Shown here: piece after piece, positions 5,694 to 5,732 of the stretch
Layout: each line of letters opens with the position of its first letter
Numbering within the stretch: position 1 is the stretch's first letter
NCBI GenBank assembly: GCA_964510225.1
Contig: CAZEAN010000221.1
Span: 1-5,732 of the forward strand
From: CAZEAN01 sp964510225
GTDB lineage: Bacteria; Planctomycetota; Planctomycetia; Isosphaerales; Isosphaeraceae
Length of the DNA: 5,732 nucleotides
Direction: 5' to 3'
Position numbers and translations under genes: made by a program
The notes under the pieces: generated by a model
What the model was told of the DNA's origin: nothing
The model's database searches: none
What the model saw: the letters and a program-made list of their open reading frames with translations, nothing else

Positions 5694-5732
5694 ATGAGAA
5701 CACGCGATCAACCAATCCAAAGGTCCCACGGC
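5694..5732 (+). CDS. Start of an unidentified gene (first 13 codons only)
   Basis: The frame begins MRTRDQPIQRSHG and runs off the right edge. The start is supported by AGGAG eight bases upstream. Thirteen residues are too few to identify a family. The segment is polar and basic, with no hydrophobic run yet, and it does not resemble the usual N-terminus of SucB, which opens with a lipoyl-domain strand such as IKVPxLGES. The gene follows sucA by 146 bp of hairpin-rich spacer, so it may have its own promoter. An alternative TTG start at 5687 in another frame is too close to the ribosome site. Confidence 0.55.
   Translation, partial: MRTRDQPIQRSHG

Overview
The window carries ordinary bacterial chromosome with three complete genes and two partial ones, moderately GC-rich by eye (mid-50s percent, not computed). 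The best guess for the source is a planctomycete or a relative. This rests on the style of the SucA N-terminus (a 'DPDAVDASWRHFFEGYELG' block), the short 'GLPRSGTS' sulfotransferase-like protein, and a GGGAC-T5-GTCCC hairpin of a kind I associate with such genomes. It is an inference from memory, not a database result.

Left part, minus strand: purC (SAICAR synthetase, purine synthesis, 807-1703) is followed after 58 bp by aroC (chorismate synthase, last step of the shikimate pathway, 748 running off the left edge). They share a direction and are probably one transcript. Middle, plus strand: a 146-bp divergent spacer separates purC from a 190-residue P-loop protein of the sulfotransferase superfamily (1850-2422), which has a near-perfect Shine-Dalgarno site and no evident metabolic link to its neighbours. 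Right part, plus strand: after a 326-bp gene-free leader comes a full-length sucA (2-oxoglutarate dehydrogenase E1, TCA cycle, 2749-5547). It is followed by a 146-bp spacer rich in hairpins and the first 13 codons of an unidentified gene (5694 onward) whose start does not look like sucB.

The coding content is housekeeping, and I see no defence island, prophage, insertion sequence, CRISPR array, tRNA or rRNA. The least explained signals are non-coding: a leader before sucA with four mutually exclusive pairing segments, and a compact set of inverted repeats around the last gene's start. In that set the Shine-Dalgarno sequence forms the loop of a perfect 7-bp hairpin, a layout reminiscent of CsrA-type translational control. 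These are read by eye and need folding and comparative support. I found no convincing new biological system.
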